Source of the DNA: Bacillota bacterium
GTDB lineage: Bacteria; Bacillota; Clostridia; Christensenellales; Aristaeellaceae
Reading direction: 5' to 3'
Length of the DNA: 64,000 bases
Assembly (NCBI GenBank): GCA_023398575.1
Contig: JAEWSC010000016.1
Coordinates: forward strand, 1 to 64,000
Part shown: piece by piece, positions 54,215 through 62,690 of the stretch
Position numbering within the stretch: the stretch's first letter is position 1
Layout: every line of letters begins with the position of its first letter
Translations under genes and position numbers: made by a program
Notes under the pieces: model-generated
The model's database searches: none
What the model was told of the DNA's origin: nothing
What the model saw: the letters and a program-made list of their open reading frames with translations, nothing else

Positions 54215-55063
54215 ATGCGGTACGAATGCATAAAGATATCTGTGGATTATCAAAAGGTTGGCGCCGTGCAGGATGGTTACCAGCCGGTTTTGCAAGCCAT
54301 TTTACTGGAAAAAAGCCCCGAGCTTCCTTTGAACCATAAGCGGCCGGCCGTCATCATCTGCCCGGGCGGCGGTTATTCCTTCCGTTCTGATAGGGAAGGG
54401 GAGTCTATCGCCATGCGCTTTTTGGCTGCCGGCATGCATGCTTTTGTTTTGCAGTACAGCGTAGCTCCCTCGCGATTCCCCAGCGCCGTGCTGGAATTGG
54501 CGGCGGCGGTGAAGCTGGTGCGCGAAAACGCGGAAAGCTTTGGTGTCTTAAATGACCAAATATATATCGCAGGCTTTTCTGCCGGCGGGCATTTGTGTGC
54601 CACCTTGGGCACGCTGTGGAATGAGCCAGTGTTTGAAAAGGCGCTGGGCGGCGAAAGTCAAGACTGGCGGCCAGATGGCATGATTTTAAGCTATCCGGTG
54701 ATCACCATGGGGGAATATACCCATCAAGGTTCAAGAAATTGCCTGTTGGGGGCAGATGCTGCTCCAGAAATGATTAATGCTCTTTCGCTGGAAAACAGGG
54801 TAAGCCTCAGTACGGTACCAACCTTTTTATGGCATACGTATGAGGACGGCGCTGTACCAGCCGAGAATTCCCTGATGTTTGCTTTGGCACTTAAGCGGGC
54901 TGGTGTGCCTTTTGAGTTGCACGTGTATGAAAAAGGCGGCCATGGTCTCTCGCTATGCGATGTGACAACAGCCCAGGGCAGTGAGCATATACTCCCTGAT
55001 AATGCTGGCTGGATGGAGCAGGCCATCCGCTGGATCAGGCGCAAAGCGAATACAAACGGATGA
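54215..55063 (+). CDS. Alpha/beta-hydrolase, acetyl-xylan-esterase or BD-FAE-like
   Basis: A 282-residue cytoplasmic alpha/beta-hydrolase. The oxyanion loop is VIICPGGGYSF (about residue 50). The nucleophilic Ser is in IAGFSAGGH and the catalytic His in GGHGLSL; the acid is probably in the HTYEDGAVP segment. This pattern is that of esterases removing acetyl groups from xylan or other sugars. ATG 54215 was chosen over an upstream TTG at 54191. It may assist the GH39 and GH5 enzymes on acetylated oligosaccharides. Confidence 0.85.
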   Translation: MRYECIKISVDYQKVGAVQDGYQPVLQAILLEKSPELPLNHKRPAVIICPGGGYSFRSDREGESIAMRFLAAGMHAFVLQYSVAPSRFPSAVLELAAAVKLVRENAESFGVLNDQIYIAGFSAGGHLCATLGTLWNEPVFEKALGGESQDWRPDGMILSYPVITMGEYTHQGSRNCLLGADAAPEMINALSLENRVSLSTVPTFLWHTYEDGAVPAENSLMFALALKRAGVPFELHVYEKGGHGLSLCDVTTAQGSEHILPDNAGWMEQAIRWIRRKANTNG

Positions 55064-55153
55064 TGTAATCAGTAAAAAAGAAAAGCGCTGCGGCAGTGAG
55101 CCAAAGCTCTTTTTTCGATGAGTGCATAAATTATTGAATGCGGTAAGAAACAA

Positions 55154-56164
55154 TCAGACAGCCAGGTTCTTGACTGTCGTTCCCTCATGCAATTGTGTAC
55201 TGAGCATTATCACCTGCGGCGGCGCCTTCTCATCACCAAGCAGCGTCAATAACTGCCGTGCCACACATTCGCTGATAGCCGCCAATGGCTGCTTGACCAG
55301 CGTCAGGTGAGGATAGATGGCATCGAACAAATCCAGCTTGTCAAAGCCGATAAAGCTCAAATCACCTGGGATGCTGACTTGTGCTTCGTTCAAGGCGATA
55401 ATGGCCCCCAGTGTCATGTAATAGTTGGTGACAAAAACGGCCGTGGGGCGCACTTGCATGGCGAGCAACCTTTTCATGGCGGTATAGCCGCCCTCCATGG
55501 TATAGTCCGTGTACTGTATCCAGTCTTCACACGGTGGGATAGCATGCTCTCTCAAGGCATTCAGATATCCTTCCCGGCGCTTTTGGGCCGTATAGACTTC
55601 CGGTCCGCCCAGGATCAAGCCGATGGCTTGATGCCCGCTTTCCACCAATAATTGCGTCGCCTTTTCGCCGGCGTCCACGTTATCTACGATTACTGCGCTT
55701 ACCTTGCCGGTCAGCGGCTTTAAAACGCGGTCCACTAGCACGACAGGTATACCCGCGTCGATGGCTGGTGCAAGGTGCGCTCCGCTCATGTCAGTGGGCA
55801 TATTGATCAGGCCATCGACACGCTTATTGATCAAAAAAGAAACAGCATCCAGCTCGCGCTTGGGGTCAGAGCGGCAGTCGCATACGATCACCGCGTAATT
55901 TTGTTTGCGGAGCATGTCCTCCACAGCTGTGATGATGCTGGTGCAAAAAGCATTGCCAAGCTCTGGAATGACGACGCCAATGGTGCGGCTTTGGCTTGTT
56001 TTCAGCCCTCTTGCAAACTCGTTGGGCACAAAATGCAGCTCCCGAACGGCTTCTTCAATAAGCTTCTTATTCTTGGGCCTGACTTTCCCGCCGTTCATGA
56101 ATTTGGATATGGTGGCCAGCCCAAGGCCTGTCCGCTTGGCGATATCCTTCATTGTAGCAGCCAT
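55154..56164 (-). CDS. LacI-family transcriptional regulator
   Basis: A 336-residue repressor. The N-terminal HTH is ATMKDIAKRTGLGLATISKF followed by the hinge helix NEFARGLKTSQSRTIGVVIP. The sensor domain shows PELGNAFCTSIITAVEDML and FIGFDKLDLFDAIYP. The ATG at 56164 has AGGAGGA 6 nt upstream. It is divergent from the aldose epimerase-GH39 genes and is the likely regulator of that pair and perhaps the esterase. Confidence 0.92.
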   Translation of the reverse strand: MAATMKDIAKRTGLGLATISKFMNGGKVRPKNKKLIEEAVRELHFVPNEFARGLKTSQSRTIGVVIPELGNAFCTSIITAVEDMLRKQNYAVIVCDCRSDPKRELDAVSFLINKRVDGLINMPTDMSGAHLAPAIDAGIPVVLVDRVLKPLTGKVSAVIVDNVDAGEKATQLLVESGHQAIGLILGGPEVYTAQKRREGYLNALREHAIPPCEDWIQYTDYTMEGGYTAMKRLLAMQVRPTAVFVTNYYMTLGAIIALNEAQVSIPGDLSFIGFDKLDLFDAIYPHLTLVKQPLAAISECVARQLLTLLGDEKAPPQVIMLSTQLHEGTTVKNLAV

Positions 56165-56187
56165 TTTGCATCCTCCTGTTTGTTCAC

Positions 56188-56234
56188 AGTATATCAAACT
56201 AAATCTCAAAGAACAACGGAAAGATATAAACGTT
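56188..56234 (-). promoter_or_regulatory. Promoter of the LacI-type gene with CG-centred site
   Basis: On the minus strand TTGTTC (56211-56216) and TATACT (56188-56193) are 17 bp apart. Just upstream AACGTT (56229-56234) lies in TAAACGTTAC, a CG-centred palindrome of the type bound by LacI proteins. Binding is not shown. Confidence 0.55.
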
Positions 56235-56359
56235 ACGCTTTGAGGAGTCAGATGGTTGCGGCAGCAAACGCAGCCATGAGGCAGTAAGCATAACATAGAA
56301 AAATGGCTTGTACTTTAATGTATAAAGGTGCTATGCTTGTACATGCTTCATGTGATATG

Positions 56360-56398
56360 CATCGTAGATGTCATGGGTTTCGATAAAAAAATACGATG
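56360..56398. repeat. Inverted repeat upstream of the aldose epimerase gene
   Basis: CATCGTA (56360-56366) and TACGATG (56392-56398) are exact inverted repeats separated by 25 bp, 54 bp before the ATG of the epimerase. It could be an operator for the divergent LacI-type protein. Confidence 0.35.
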
Positions 56399-56451
56399 TA
56401 AGGCAAGTCGTATATAGGATTGGATAAGCCACATTAGCAGGAGGGGTAAAT

Positions 56452-57333
56452 ATGCAATTTTCGTTGAATGGTTATGGCGCCAGTGCAACAATCGATTCCA
56501 CGGGCGGAGAACTGACCGGCTACCGGAAAAACGGTATAGAATATGTTTGGCAAGGTGATCCTGCGTATTGGGCAGGGCATGCGCCGATTTTGTTTCCTGT
56601 TGTCGGCGCGTTAAAAGATGGGATTATCCGCATGGGCGGCGAAACGTACAATATACCAAAGCATGGCATCGCCCGCAAACGAGAATTCACACTGGAAGAA
56701 AAGCGGGAAGATAGTGCCGTGTTTTCACTCAGGCCCGATGCACAAAGCCTGATCATGTACCCATACCAATTTGTGCTGCATGTTACCCAACAGCTCACGG
56801 AAAATGGCTTTCATACCACCTATGCGGTAACGAATGAGGATAAGCGGGACATGCCCTTTTGCATCGGCGGCCATCCGGCATTCCGCTGCCCCCTTCAACC
56901 TTACGAGAGCTTTGAAGATTACCTATTGCTATTTGAAAAAAATGAAACAGTTCCCGCCCTGTATACCGACGGCGGCACGCTGTTAAGGCGGGATACGGCT
57001 GTGAATCTGGTGCGGGATGGTAATCAGATACCGCTCCGTTATTCCGATTTTGACATGGATGCCTTCATCATGGATGGGCCTGCCTCCCGCGCTGTGTCCC
57101 TTTTGCACAAGGTGACAGGAAAGGGGTTGCGTTTTGCCTTTGACGGGTTCTCTGCCCTTGGCGTCTGGACACCGCCTAAGAAGCGTGCGCCGTTTATCTG
57201 CCTGGAGCCGTGGGCGGGGCTGCCGGCGCTGACGGATGAAACGGGGGAGTTTTTGGACAAGCCATATGTAATGGTGCTAAAGCCAGGCGAGACAAAGCAG
57301 TTTCAATACGCAATGGAAATCATTGAGGGCTGA
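56452..57333 (+). CDS. Aldose 1-epimerase family protein
   Basis: A 293-residue galactose-mutarotase-like beta-sandwich protein of the LacX type. YVWQGDPAYWAGHAPILFPV is the family's N-terminal signature, and the catalytic-site His residues are probably those of CIGGHPAFRC and NIPKHGIARK. CLEPWAGLPALTDE closes the active site. It would interconvert anomers of sugars released by GH39. GCAGGAGGGG precedes the ATG. Its stop (TGA) overlaps the ORF of the next gene by a base; the true GH39 start lies 36 bp downstream. Confidence 0.9.
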   Translation: MQFSLNGYGASATIDSTGGELTGYRKNGIEYVWQGDPAYWAGHAPILFPVVGALKDGIIRMGGETYNIPKHGIARKREFTLEEKREDSAVFSLRPDAQSLIMYPYQFVLHVTQQLTENGFHTTYAVTNEDKRDMPFCIGGHPAFRCPLQPYESFEDYLLLFEKNETVPALYTDGGTLLRRDTAVNLVRDGNQIPLRYSDFDMDAFIMDGPASRAVSLLHKVTGKGLRFAFDGFSALGVWTPPKKRAPFICLEPWAGLPALTDETGEFLDKPYVMVLKPGETKQFQYAMEIIEG

Positions 57334-57368
57334 TGCGCACAAAAATATCGTCTGTATGGAGGAACACT

Positions 57369-58865
57369 ATGAGCACCCGTACATCTTATCGCATTTTACA
57401 TGGTGACCGGGCTGTTTTTAACAATTATACACGGTATTGCGTTGGCACGGGCAGGATGGGCCTTGCATTGCATAAGGAATATCTGGACCAGCTGGCGTAT
57501 GTGCAAAGCGAAGTAGGTTTTTCTCATATACGCGGTCATGGACTTTTCTGTGATGACATGGCCATTTACCATGAGCAGCCGGATGGCACAGTGGTATATA
57601 ATTTCACTTATCTGGACCGGGTTTTCGACAGCTATCTTGCCCTCAATATCCGCCCGTTTGTTGAGCTTGGCTTTATGCCTTATGCGTTGGCTAGCGGAAC
57701 ACAAACCATATTTTACTGGAAGGGCAATACGACACCGCCCAAGGATCATGAAAAATGGGCAGAATTAATTCGCGCGCTTATCCGCCATCTTATCAATCGC
57801 TATGGTGTGCATGAGGTGGCGGCCTGGCCTGTGGAAGTATGGAACGAGCCCAACTTGCCAGGGTTCTGGGAAAAGGCGGACAAGGATGCCTATTTCCGCC
57901 TGTATGCTGTCAGCGCACAGGCAGTGAAGAGCGTACTGCCGCAAATGCGAGTAGGCGGTCCGGCCATCTGCGGCGGTGAAGGATCTCTTGGCTGGATACA
58001 AGACTTTCTCTTGTTTTGCAAAGAGAATACGCTTCCTCTGGATTTTGTAACCCGGCATCTGTACTTGGGCCAGCAGCCAGAAAAGCGCGGGCAGTATCTA
58101 TATCACGAGATGAACACGCCGGAGACGATGCGCAAAGAAGCGCAGGATACGCGGGATATCATTGATAGCTTTCCTGAGTACCGCGGTATGGAGTTGCACA
58201 TAACGGAATTCAATACTTCCTATCATCCCTTCTGTCCCACCCATGATACCAACTACAATGCCGCCTTGATTGCGGCGGTGCTTGCAGGCCTGGGGGACAC
58301 TTGCGCATCCTATTCATACTGGACCTTCGGTGATGTGTTTGAAGAACAGGGCGTGCCGGACAGGCCTTTCCATGGTGGCTTCGGTATGGTAGCGAATTGG
58401 ATGATTCCCAAACCCACACTATGGACGTTCCAGTTCTTTGCACGTTTGCATGGAACCCCCGTGCTAAAGGGCGAGGATTGTGTTCTGCTGAGAGAAGAAG
58501 ATGGTTCATACTGCGGAGTATTCTGGAATCTTTGCCAAGAAACGCGGGAAAAGCGGACGGTGGAATGCTCGCTGCCCGCTGGGGATGGAGAATGGGTGAT
58601 CGTGACGCGTGTTGTGGATGAGGAAGGCTGCAACCCGCTGAAAATGTGGCATGACCTGGGGGAACATGCCTCAATAAACCGTGAGGAGATTGCCCTTATT
58701 CGTGATTCCGCCCGCCCTGTTGCATCAAGCCGTACAATTCAGGCCGAGGGTGGTTGGGTTACAATTAGCATGGACTTGAAGGAAAATGCGGTGGTGTGGA
58801 TGGAGCTAAAAAAGGTAAAGCGTGATGAAAGCTTTGGTTATGAGTATCCTGCTTGTCCCAGATAA
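57369..58865 (+). CDS. GH39 glycosidase (beta-xylosidase type)
   Basis: A 498-residue cytoplasmic TIM-barrel enzyme. Glu160 in VEVWNEPNLPGFW is the acid/base and Glu280 in LHITEFNTSYH the nucleophile, both in the GH39 pattern, with VGGPAICGGEGSLGWI between them. A C-terminal beta-sandwich ends the protein. ATG 57369 has GGAGGAA 7 nt upstream. Substrate is probably a beta-xyloside, though other specificities are known in this family. It is in an apparent operon with the epimerase. Confidence 0.92.
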   Translation: MSTRTSYRILHGDRAVFNNYTRYCVGTGRMGLALHKEYLDQLAYVQSEVGFSHIRGHGLFCDDMAIYHEQPDGTVVYNFTYLDRVFDSYLALNIRPFVELGFMPYALASGTQTIFYWKGNTTPPKDHEKWAELIRALIRHLINRYGVHEVAAWPVEVWNEPNLPGFWEKADKDAYFRLYAVSAQAVKSVLPQMRVGGPAICGGEGSLGWIQDFLLFCKENTLPLDFVTRHLYLGQQPEKRGQYLYHEMNTPETMRKEAQDTRDIIDSFPEYRGMELHITEFNTSYHPFCPTHDTNYNAALIAAVLAGLGDTCASYSYWTFGDVFEEQGVPDRPFHGGFGMVANWMIPKPTLWTFQFFARLHGTPVLKGEDCVLLREEDGSYCGVFWNLCQETREKRTVECSLPAGDGEWVIVTRVVDEEGCNPLKMWHDLGEHASINREEIALIRDSARPVASSRTIQAEGGWVTISMDLKENAVVWMELKKVKRDESFGYEYPACPR

Positions 58866-59252
58866 AAAGCCAGTTGGCCATTTGCAGAAAAACAAGTGTT
58901 GATACGATGGCAAGCATCATCGCAAGGCTCAAGGATATTTGTGTGCATCATGCTTTAACCCCCTGATATACATTTCCTCCAGTATCGATTTCGAACGAAA
59001 TTTTTAGCTAGTCGTCGTCAGCTGCAAAAGGAACGAAGGAAAGGCGATGATATGCTGCTGCTCTAAAAAGTGATATGACAAGGTCTATTTGGTCTGCCAT
59101 GACAATAGTGCAAATTCTGAAAGACCAGCAGTAAGAGCGACTGCATTGACAGCAGCTAAGTTCGAATCCATGAAACCTTGTCTTAACAAACGAACACGAT
59201 GAGTAAGTAGCGAAGGCAGCGATATACAATTGATCCAAGCGTATCGTAAAAG

Positions 59253-59280
59253 CGCATTGGCTTACCATCAATGCGTTTTT
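59253..59280 (+). terminator. Orphan terminator-like hairpin
   Basis: CGCATTG (59253-59259) pairs with CAATGCG (59269-59275), followed by TTTTT. No gene lies close upstream on the plus strand, which suggests an unannotated transcript. Confidence 0.6.
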
Positions 59281-59501
59281 ACCATATGTGGTGTATATGT
59301 AAGTTTTCAATGGAAAGTGACTGTGAATCGGGATAAGCCTGGGCAATGCCACTTTGCCCTTCACGCCGGACAGGTATGGATATGTTATGGAGCGTACGAA
59401 GCAAAAAGAGTGTAAATCGCATCGAGGCGTTCATTGAATCAATTATGTCATAAAAATGCTGTAAGGGGTTACTGATAGGATAGTCGCTTGTTTCGTGGCA
59501 T

Positions 59502-59535
59502 AAAAAAACCCGGGAACACTCGGTTCTACGGGTTT
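59502..59535 (-). terminator. Terminator of the tRNA-Ser pair
   Basis: On the minus strand AAACCCG pairs with CGGGTTT, followed by further U (59502-59508). It lies just beyond the CCA end of tRNA-Ser(GCU). Confidence 0.8.
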
Positions 59536-59540
59536 CTATT

Positions 59541-59632
59541 TGGCGGAGAAGCCGGGATTTGAACCCGGGCGGCGCTTATCGCACCCTACTCCCTTAGCAG
59601 GGGAGCCCCTTCGGCCTCTTGGGTACTTCTCC
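59541..59632 (-). tRNA. tRNA-Ser (anticodon GCU)
   Basis: A 92-nt cloverleaf on the minus strand. The acceptor stem GGAGAAG pairs with CTTCTCC, the anticodon loop is CTGCTAA with GCU, and a long variable arm typical of tRNA-Ser follows. The T-arm reads GGGTTCAAATCCC. The discriminator base is G and CCA is encoded. It decodes AGC/AGU serine codons and is the second gene of the tRNA unit. Confidence 0.96.
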
Positions 59633-59670
59633 ATGTAGCCGGCAGACTATGTAACTTTTAGAGAAAATAA

Positions 59671-59759
59671 TGGCGGAGAGAGAGGGATTCGAACCCCCGG
59701 TGCCTTTCAGCATCACTGGTTTTCAAGACCAGCGCCATCAACCGCTCGGCCATCTCTCC
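59671..59759 (-). tRNA. tRNA-Ser (anticodon UGA)
   Basis: An 89-nt tRNA on the minus strand with acceptor stem GGAGAGA/TCTCTCC and anticodon loop TCTTGAAAA carrying UGA. It has a long variable arm and the T-arm GGGTTCGAATCCC. CCA is encoded. It is transcribed first, from a near-consensus promoter, together with the GCU tRNA 38 bp downstream. Confidence 0.96.
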
Positions 59760-59783
59760 ATCTATAAAGAACCAGCGAAGGTT

Positions 59784-59812
59784 ATTATATCAGGGTTTTG
59801 AGGTAAAGTCAA
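59784..59812 (-). promoter_or_regulatory. Promoter of the tRNA-Ser pair
   Basis: On the minus strand TTGACT (59807-59812) and TATAAT (59784-59789) are 17 bp apart, a strong promoter about 25 bp before the first tRNA. Confidence 0.8.
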
Positions 59813-59816
59813 CGCC

Positions 59817-59830
59817 AAAAGTGCACTTTT
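59817..59830. repeat. Perfect 14-bp palindrome upstream of the tRNA promoter
   Basis: AAAAGTGCACTTTT is an exact palindrome starting 5 bp beyond the -35 box. It could be a protein-binding site or chance. Confidence 0.4.
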
Positions 59831-60122
59831 AGGGGATTCGGAGGGGTGGTTTGGGCTCTTGCGGGCGGTTTTGGGCAAAAAAGGTCTTTGGTAGCGCTGG
59901 TCCAGGGACATATGTGTGGGAAATTCTGGACGAAAAAAGCAGTGCTATCTTGATAAAACCAGTGCTATCTGGAGGATGGCTTTCGAGGTGGATGTCATTA
60001 GGATGTCAAGTTGACACCCGTCCAGCTGTACTAGCATCTGCCCTACAACCTCAATCCCATTGAAATGTTCTAGGGAAGTCAAGGGCATGTTTTCCGCATT
60101 ATTTTCTTAATTGGATATATAT
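59831..60122. other. Non-coding stretch with short repeats
   Basis: No gene was seen between the tRNA promoter and the proteasome-like gene. AGTGCTATCT occurs twice (59941-59950 and 59961-59970), GGATGTCA occurs twice (59990s and 60001-60008), and TGTCAAGTTGACA (60004-60016) is palindromic. These could be remnants of recombination next to tRNA genes. Confidence 0.4.
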
Positions 60123-60716
60123 TTAGAAGGACTTCAGCGTTCCTTTGTTGCTTGCGATATCATAGACCCACTGGTCGCCTGTCGGGCTCACAAAAGGGCT
60201 GATTGCCGAAATCTCAAGTATCGTACGCTCCACAAAATCCGTGTGGTGGAGCTTGTAATTCTTCGCGAATATCTCGCAGCACTGTTTTAAATCTGCACCA
60301 TCAGGCGGGTAGAGCGCCATCGGGACCTCGCTCATGTCCAGCTTTCCCTTGGGATTTCCACCAGAAATAAGGTTAGCGCTGCCGTTTTGGGCTTTGCCCG
60401 CGATGAGGAAGCAAAAAGGCGACGGGACTTTCAAATTATCCAGAACCCCGATGCTCTGGATCTTTTGATAGGCGTCCCGTATGATTCTCGCCAAATCATC
60501 CGTTGTTAAAGTCTCCTTTTCGGCCAGATTGGCGACATCCATTTCCACCAGCTTTCCAAACACCGCGTTTCCAGCCGAGGCAAAGGCCAGCTGGCCGTTT
60601 ATTACTACGACTTTCTTCATGTTGTCGGATATCAGTTGGCCATTCTTTCCCGAGCCCCGCTTGTCGGCGGCGAGAGTAATTTTCATCTCTTCTTTTATAG
60701 CGAATATAACACTCAT
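60123..60716 (-). CDS. Proteasome-beta/HslV-like Ntn-hydrolase with N-terminal Ser
   Basis: A 197-residue protein. After removal of Met the sequence is SVIFAIKEEMKITLAADKRG, which lines up with proteasome beta and HslV subunits. Counting from Ser1, Asp17 (in LAADKRG) and Lys33 (in DNMKKV) occupy the canonical catalytic positions. A Gly-containing INGQLAFASAGNAVFG follows as in the fold. Thr1 is replaced by Ser, as in the Bacillus HslV homologue. The start ATG has GAGG upstream; an earlier TTG at 60722 is less likely. There is no HslU or chaperone gene nearby. Peptidase activity is inferred, not shown. Confidence 0.7.
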   Translation of the reverse strand: MSVIFAIKEEMKITLAADKRGSGKNGQLISDNMKKVVVINGQLAFASAGNAVFGKLVEMDVANLAEKETLTTDDLARIIRDAYQKIQSIGVLDNLKVPSPFCFLIAGKAQNGSANLISGGNPKGKLDMSEVPMALYPPDGADLKQCCEIFAKNYKLHHTDFVERTILEISAISPFVSPTGDQWVYDIASNKGTLKSF

Positions 60717-60893
60717 GCTCAACCTCGTTCTGTTGCAGATTTCTCTGCCTTATAAATTCCTTTGTCTCGCTTAGACGCAAATCCCAATTCATTTGTAGAA
60801 GGGCGATATTTCACGTCTTTCAAGCCAGCTTCACAGAGAGGTGCCGTCGTTTTTCGATTCCGATGATCTCTGCCTCATGCCTGTAATAATTGC

Positions 60894-60922
60894 AGTATAA
60901 ACTATTCAGTAAATTAAGTCAA
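60894..60922 (-). promoter_or_regulatory. Promoter of the proteasome-like gene
   Basis: On the minus strand TTGACT (60917-60922) and TATACT (60894-60899) are 17 bp apart. Confidence 0.7.
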
Positions 60923-61111
60923 TCTTTACCAATTATGAGGTCCATTTATCACGGTTTTCATACCAAGCTGGACGTAATTATCGGAAGCGAGTTGGTTAGA
61001 TATGCACCAATGGCATGTTTTGTTGTCTGAAGGAAAAAGTTTGTAGAGACAATGTAAGGGCAGTAAGATACCTAAACCACTACATGGCCATCATGGATCG
61101 GCTATTTTTTA

Positions 61112-61140
61112 TTGCCTCAAATTGGATAGCATGCTATACT
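61112..61140 (+). promoter_or_regulatory. Promoter of the hsdM-hsdS genes
   Basis: TTGCCT (61112-61117) and TATACT (61135-61140) are 17 bp apart, with TGC just before the -10 as an extended element, about 70 nt before the hsdM ATG. Confidence 0.65.
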
Positions 61141-61211
61141 TTCGGTGATATATTTCGAATTGCCGTCAACGTTTTCTTAATATACGCATTTTTCGATGGG
61201 AGTAAAAGTGA

Positions 61212-62690
61212 ATGATCACAGGCGAAATCAAAAACAAGGTAGACAAGATATGGCTGGATATATGGGCCGGTGGTATCACAAGCCCCATTACTGTAATCGA
61301 GCAGCTAACGTATTTGATGTTTATCCGTTCCCTGGATGAAAAGGAGCTGGCGAACGAAAGCTTTGAGGCTGCCAGCGGAATAAAGATGCCCAGGGTTTTC
61401 CCGCAGGATGCAGGCGGCCAGGCCATGCGCTGGAGCAAGTTCAAAAACCGGGATGCACGAGAGATGTACGAAATCGTACAGCAAAAGGTATTTCCATTCA
61501 TCAAGACAATGAACGGCAACGGGGATGAGACGGCTTTCTCCCGCTACATGCAGGATGCCATGTTCCAGTTCCCTGAGGGCAAGAAGCAGCTTTTGCAAAA
61601 GGTGGTCACCGGGCTGGATGAGCTGTATGAGCACGACATCGCTGGCCGGGATATGCTGGGTGACTTGTATGAATACATGCTCAGCAAATTGAACACCGCC
61701 GGCCAGAACGGGCAGTTCCGCACGCCCAAGCACATACGGGATATGATGGTACGCCTGGTGGCCCCCGGCCCCGAAGACCGCATTTGCGACCCGGCCTGCG
61801 GCACAGCGGGCTTTCTGGTATCCTCGGCGGAATACATACGCGAAAAGTTTGAAGCACAAATGACCCAAAGCCAGTGGGCACATTTTGCCGGGGAAGGGTT
61901 CACAGGCTTCGATTCCGATGCCACCATGCTTCGCATTTCCGCCATGAACCTGATGCTGCATGCCATCACCCATCCGGATATCCACCAGGAGGACAGCGTA
62001 AGCAAGCAGAATGAAACCTCCGCCAAGTTTGATGTGATATTGGCCAATCCCCCCTTTACAGGCAGCATTGATGAGGAGAGTATCAGCGATACATTAAAGG
62101 CCGTATGCAGCACTAAAAAGACGGAACTGCTTTTTGTGGCGCTGTTTTTGCGTATGCTCAAAAAGGGCGGTCGCTGCGCCTGCATCGTGCCGGACGGGGT
62201 GCTGTTCGGTTCCACCAACGCCCATAAGATGCTACGTCGGGAGCTTGTGGAAAACCATAGGCTTCAGGCGGTGATTTCCAAACCCAGTGGTGTATATAAG
62301 CCTTATACAGGGGTAAGCACCGCTATATTGGTATTCACCAAAACCGGTGCAGGAGGTACGGACAAGGTTTGGTTTTACGATATGCAAGCGGATGGATATA
62401 GCCTGGACGACAAGCGAAATGAAATTGCACAGAACGATATCCCCGATATTATCGCCCGCTTCCACGCACCGCAGAGTGAGCAAGGCCGTGCTCGGACAGA
62501 TCAGAGCTTTTTTGTGGACAAGGCGGAAATCGTGGAAAAGGATTATGACCTGTCCATCAATCGCTACAAGGAGACGGTGTATGAAAAGGTGGAGCACGAA
62601 AGCCCGCTGGTGATTTTACAGCGGCTGGAGGAGCTGTCCCTTGCAATTGATAACAAGATGGCAGAATTGCGAGGGTTGTTGGATGAGTAA
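61212..62690 (+). CDS. hsdM: Type I restriction-modification methyltransferase subunit
   Basis: A 492-residue adenine methyltransferase. The N-terminal HsdM_N domain (about 5-140) is followed by the methylase core. AdoMet-binding DPACGTAGFL is at residues 193-202 and the catalytic NPPF at 279-282. The end (SLAIDNKMAELRGLLDE) is the usual tail. It overlaps hsdS by 8 bases. Together with HsdS it methylates the recognition site in host DNA. Confidence 0.96.
   Translation: MITGEIKNKVDKIWLDIWAGGITSPITVIEQLTYLMFIRSLDEKELANESFEAASGIKMPRVFPQDAGGQAMRWSKFKNRDAREMYEIVQQKVFPFIKTMNGNGDETAFSRYMQDAMFQFPEGKKQLLQKVVTGLDELYEHDIAGRDMLGDLYEYMLSKLNTAGQNGQFRTPKHIRDMMVRLVAPGPEDRICDPACGTAGFLVSSAEYIREKFEAQMTQSQWAHFAGEGFTGFDSDATMLRISAMNLMLHAITHPDIHQEDSVSKQNETSAKFDVILANPPFTGSIDEESISDTLKAVCSTKKTELLFVALFLRMLKKGGRCACIVPDGVLFGSTNAHKMLRRELVENHRLQAVISKPSGVYKPYTGVSTAILVFTKTGAGGTDKVWFYDMQADGYSLDDKRNEIAQNDIPDIIARFHAPQSEQGRARTDQSFFVDKAEIVEKDYDLSINRYKETVYEKVEHESPLVILQRLEELSLAIDNKMAELRGLLDE

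Larger units (their letters stand above)
58866..59540. other. Non-coding stretch between GH39 and tRNA genes
   Basis: A 675-bp gap without a convincing gene. It contains a plus-strand terminator-like hairpin at 59253-59280 with no gene before it, a T-arm-like TTCGAATCC near 59161 that does not fold as a tRNA, and the terminator of the tRNA unit at 59502-59535. It may hold a decayed gene or a small RNA. Confidence 0.5.
60717..61211. other. Divergent control region of the proteasome-like and hsdM genes
   Basis: A 495-bp gap holding a minus-strand promoter at 60894-60922 and a plus-strand promoter at 61112-61140. The minus transcript would have a leader of about 170 nt. Small ORFs here (for example 61015-61215) lack support. 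Confidence 0.6.

Noticed and set aside
59101..59175. tRNA-like segment with TTCGAATCC
   Set aside because: A T-loop-like string and a possible 4-bp anticodon-like stem are present, but T-stem and acceptor stem do not pair.
60496..60792. 98-codon minus-strand ORF overlapping the proteasome-like gene start
   Set aside because: Its upstream part looks slightly protein-like, but most of it is a frame shadow and no ribosome site precedes it.
61015..61215. 66-codon ORF before hsdM
   Set aside because: It covers the hsdM promoter and has no ribosome site; the hydrophobic residues look like chance in AT-rich DNA.
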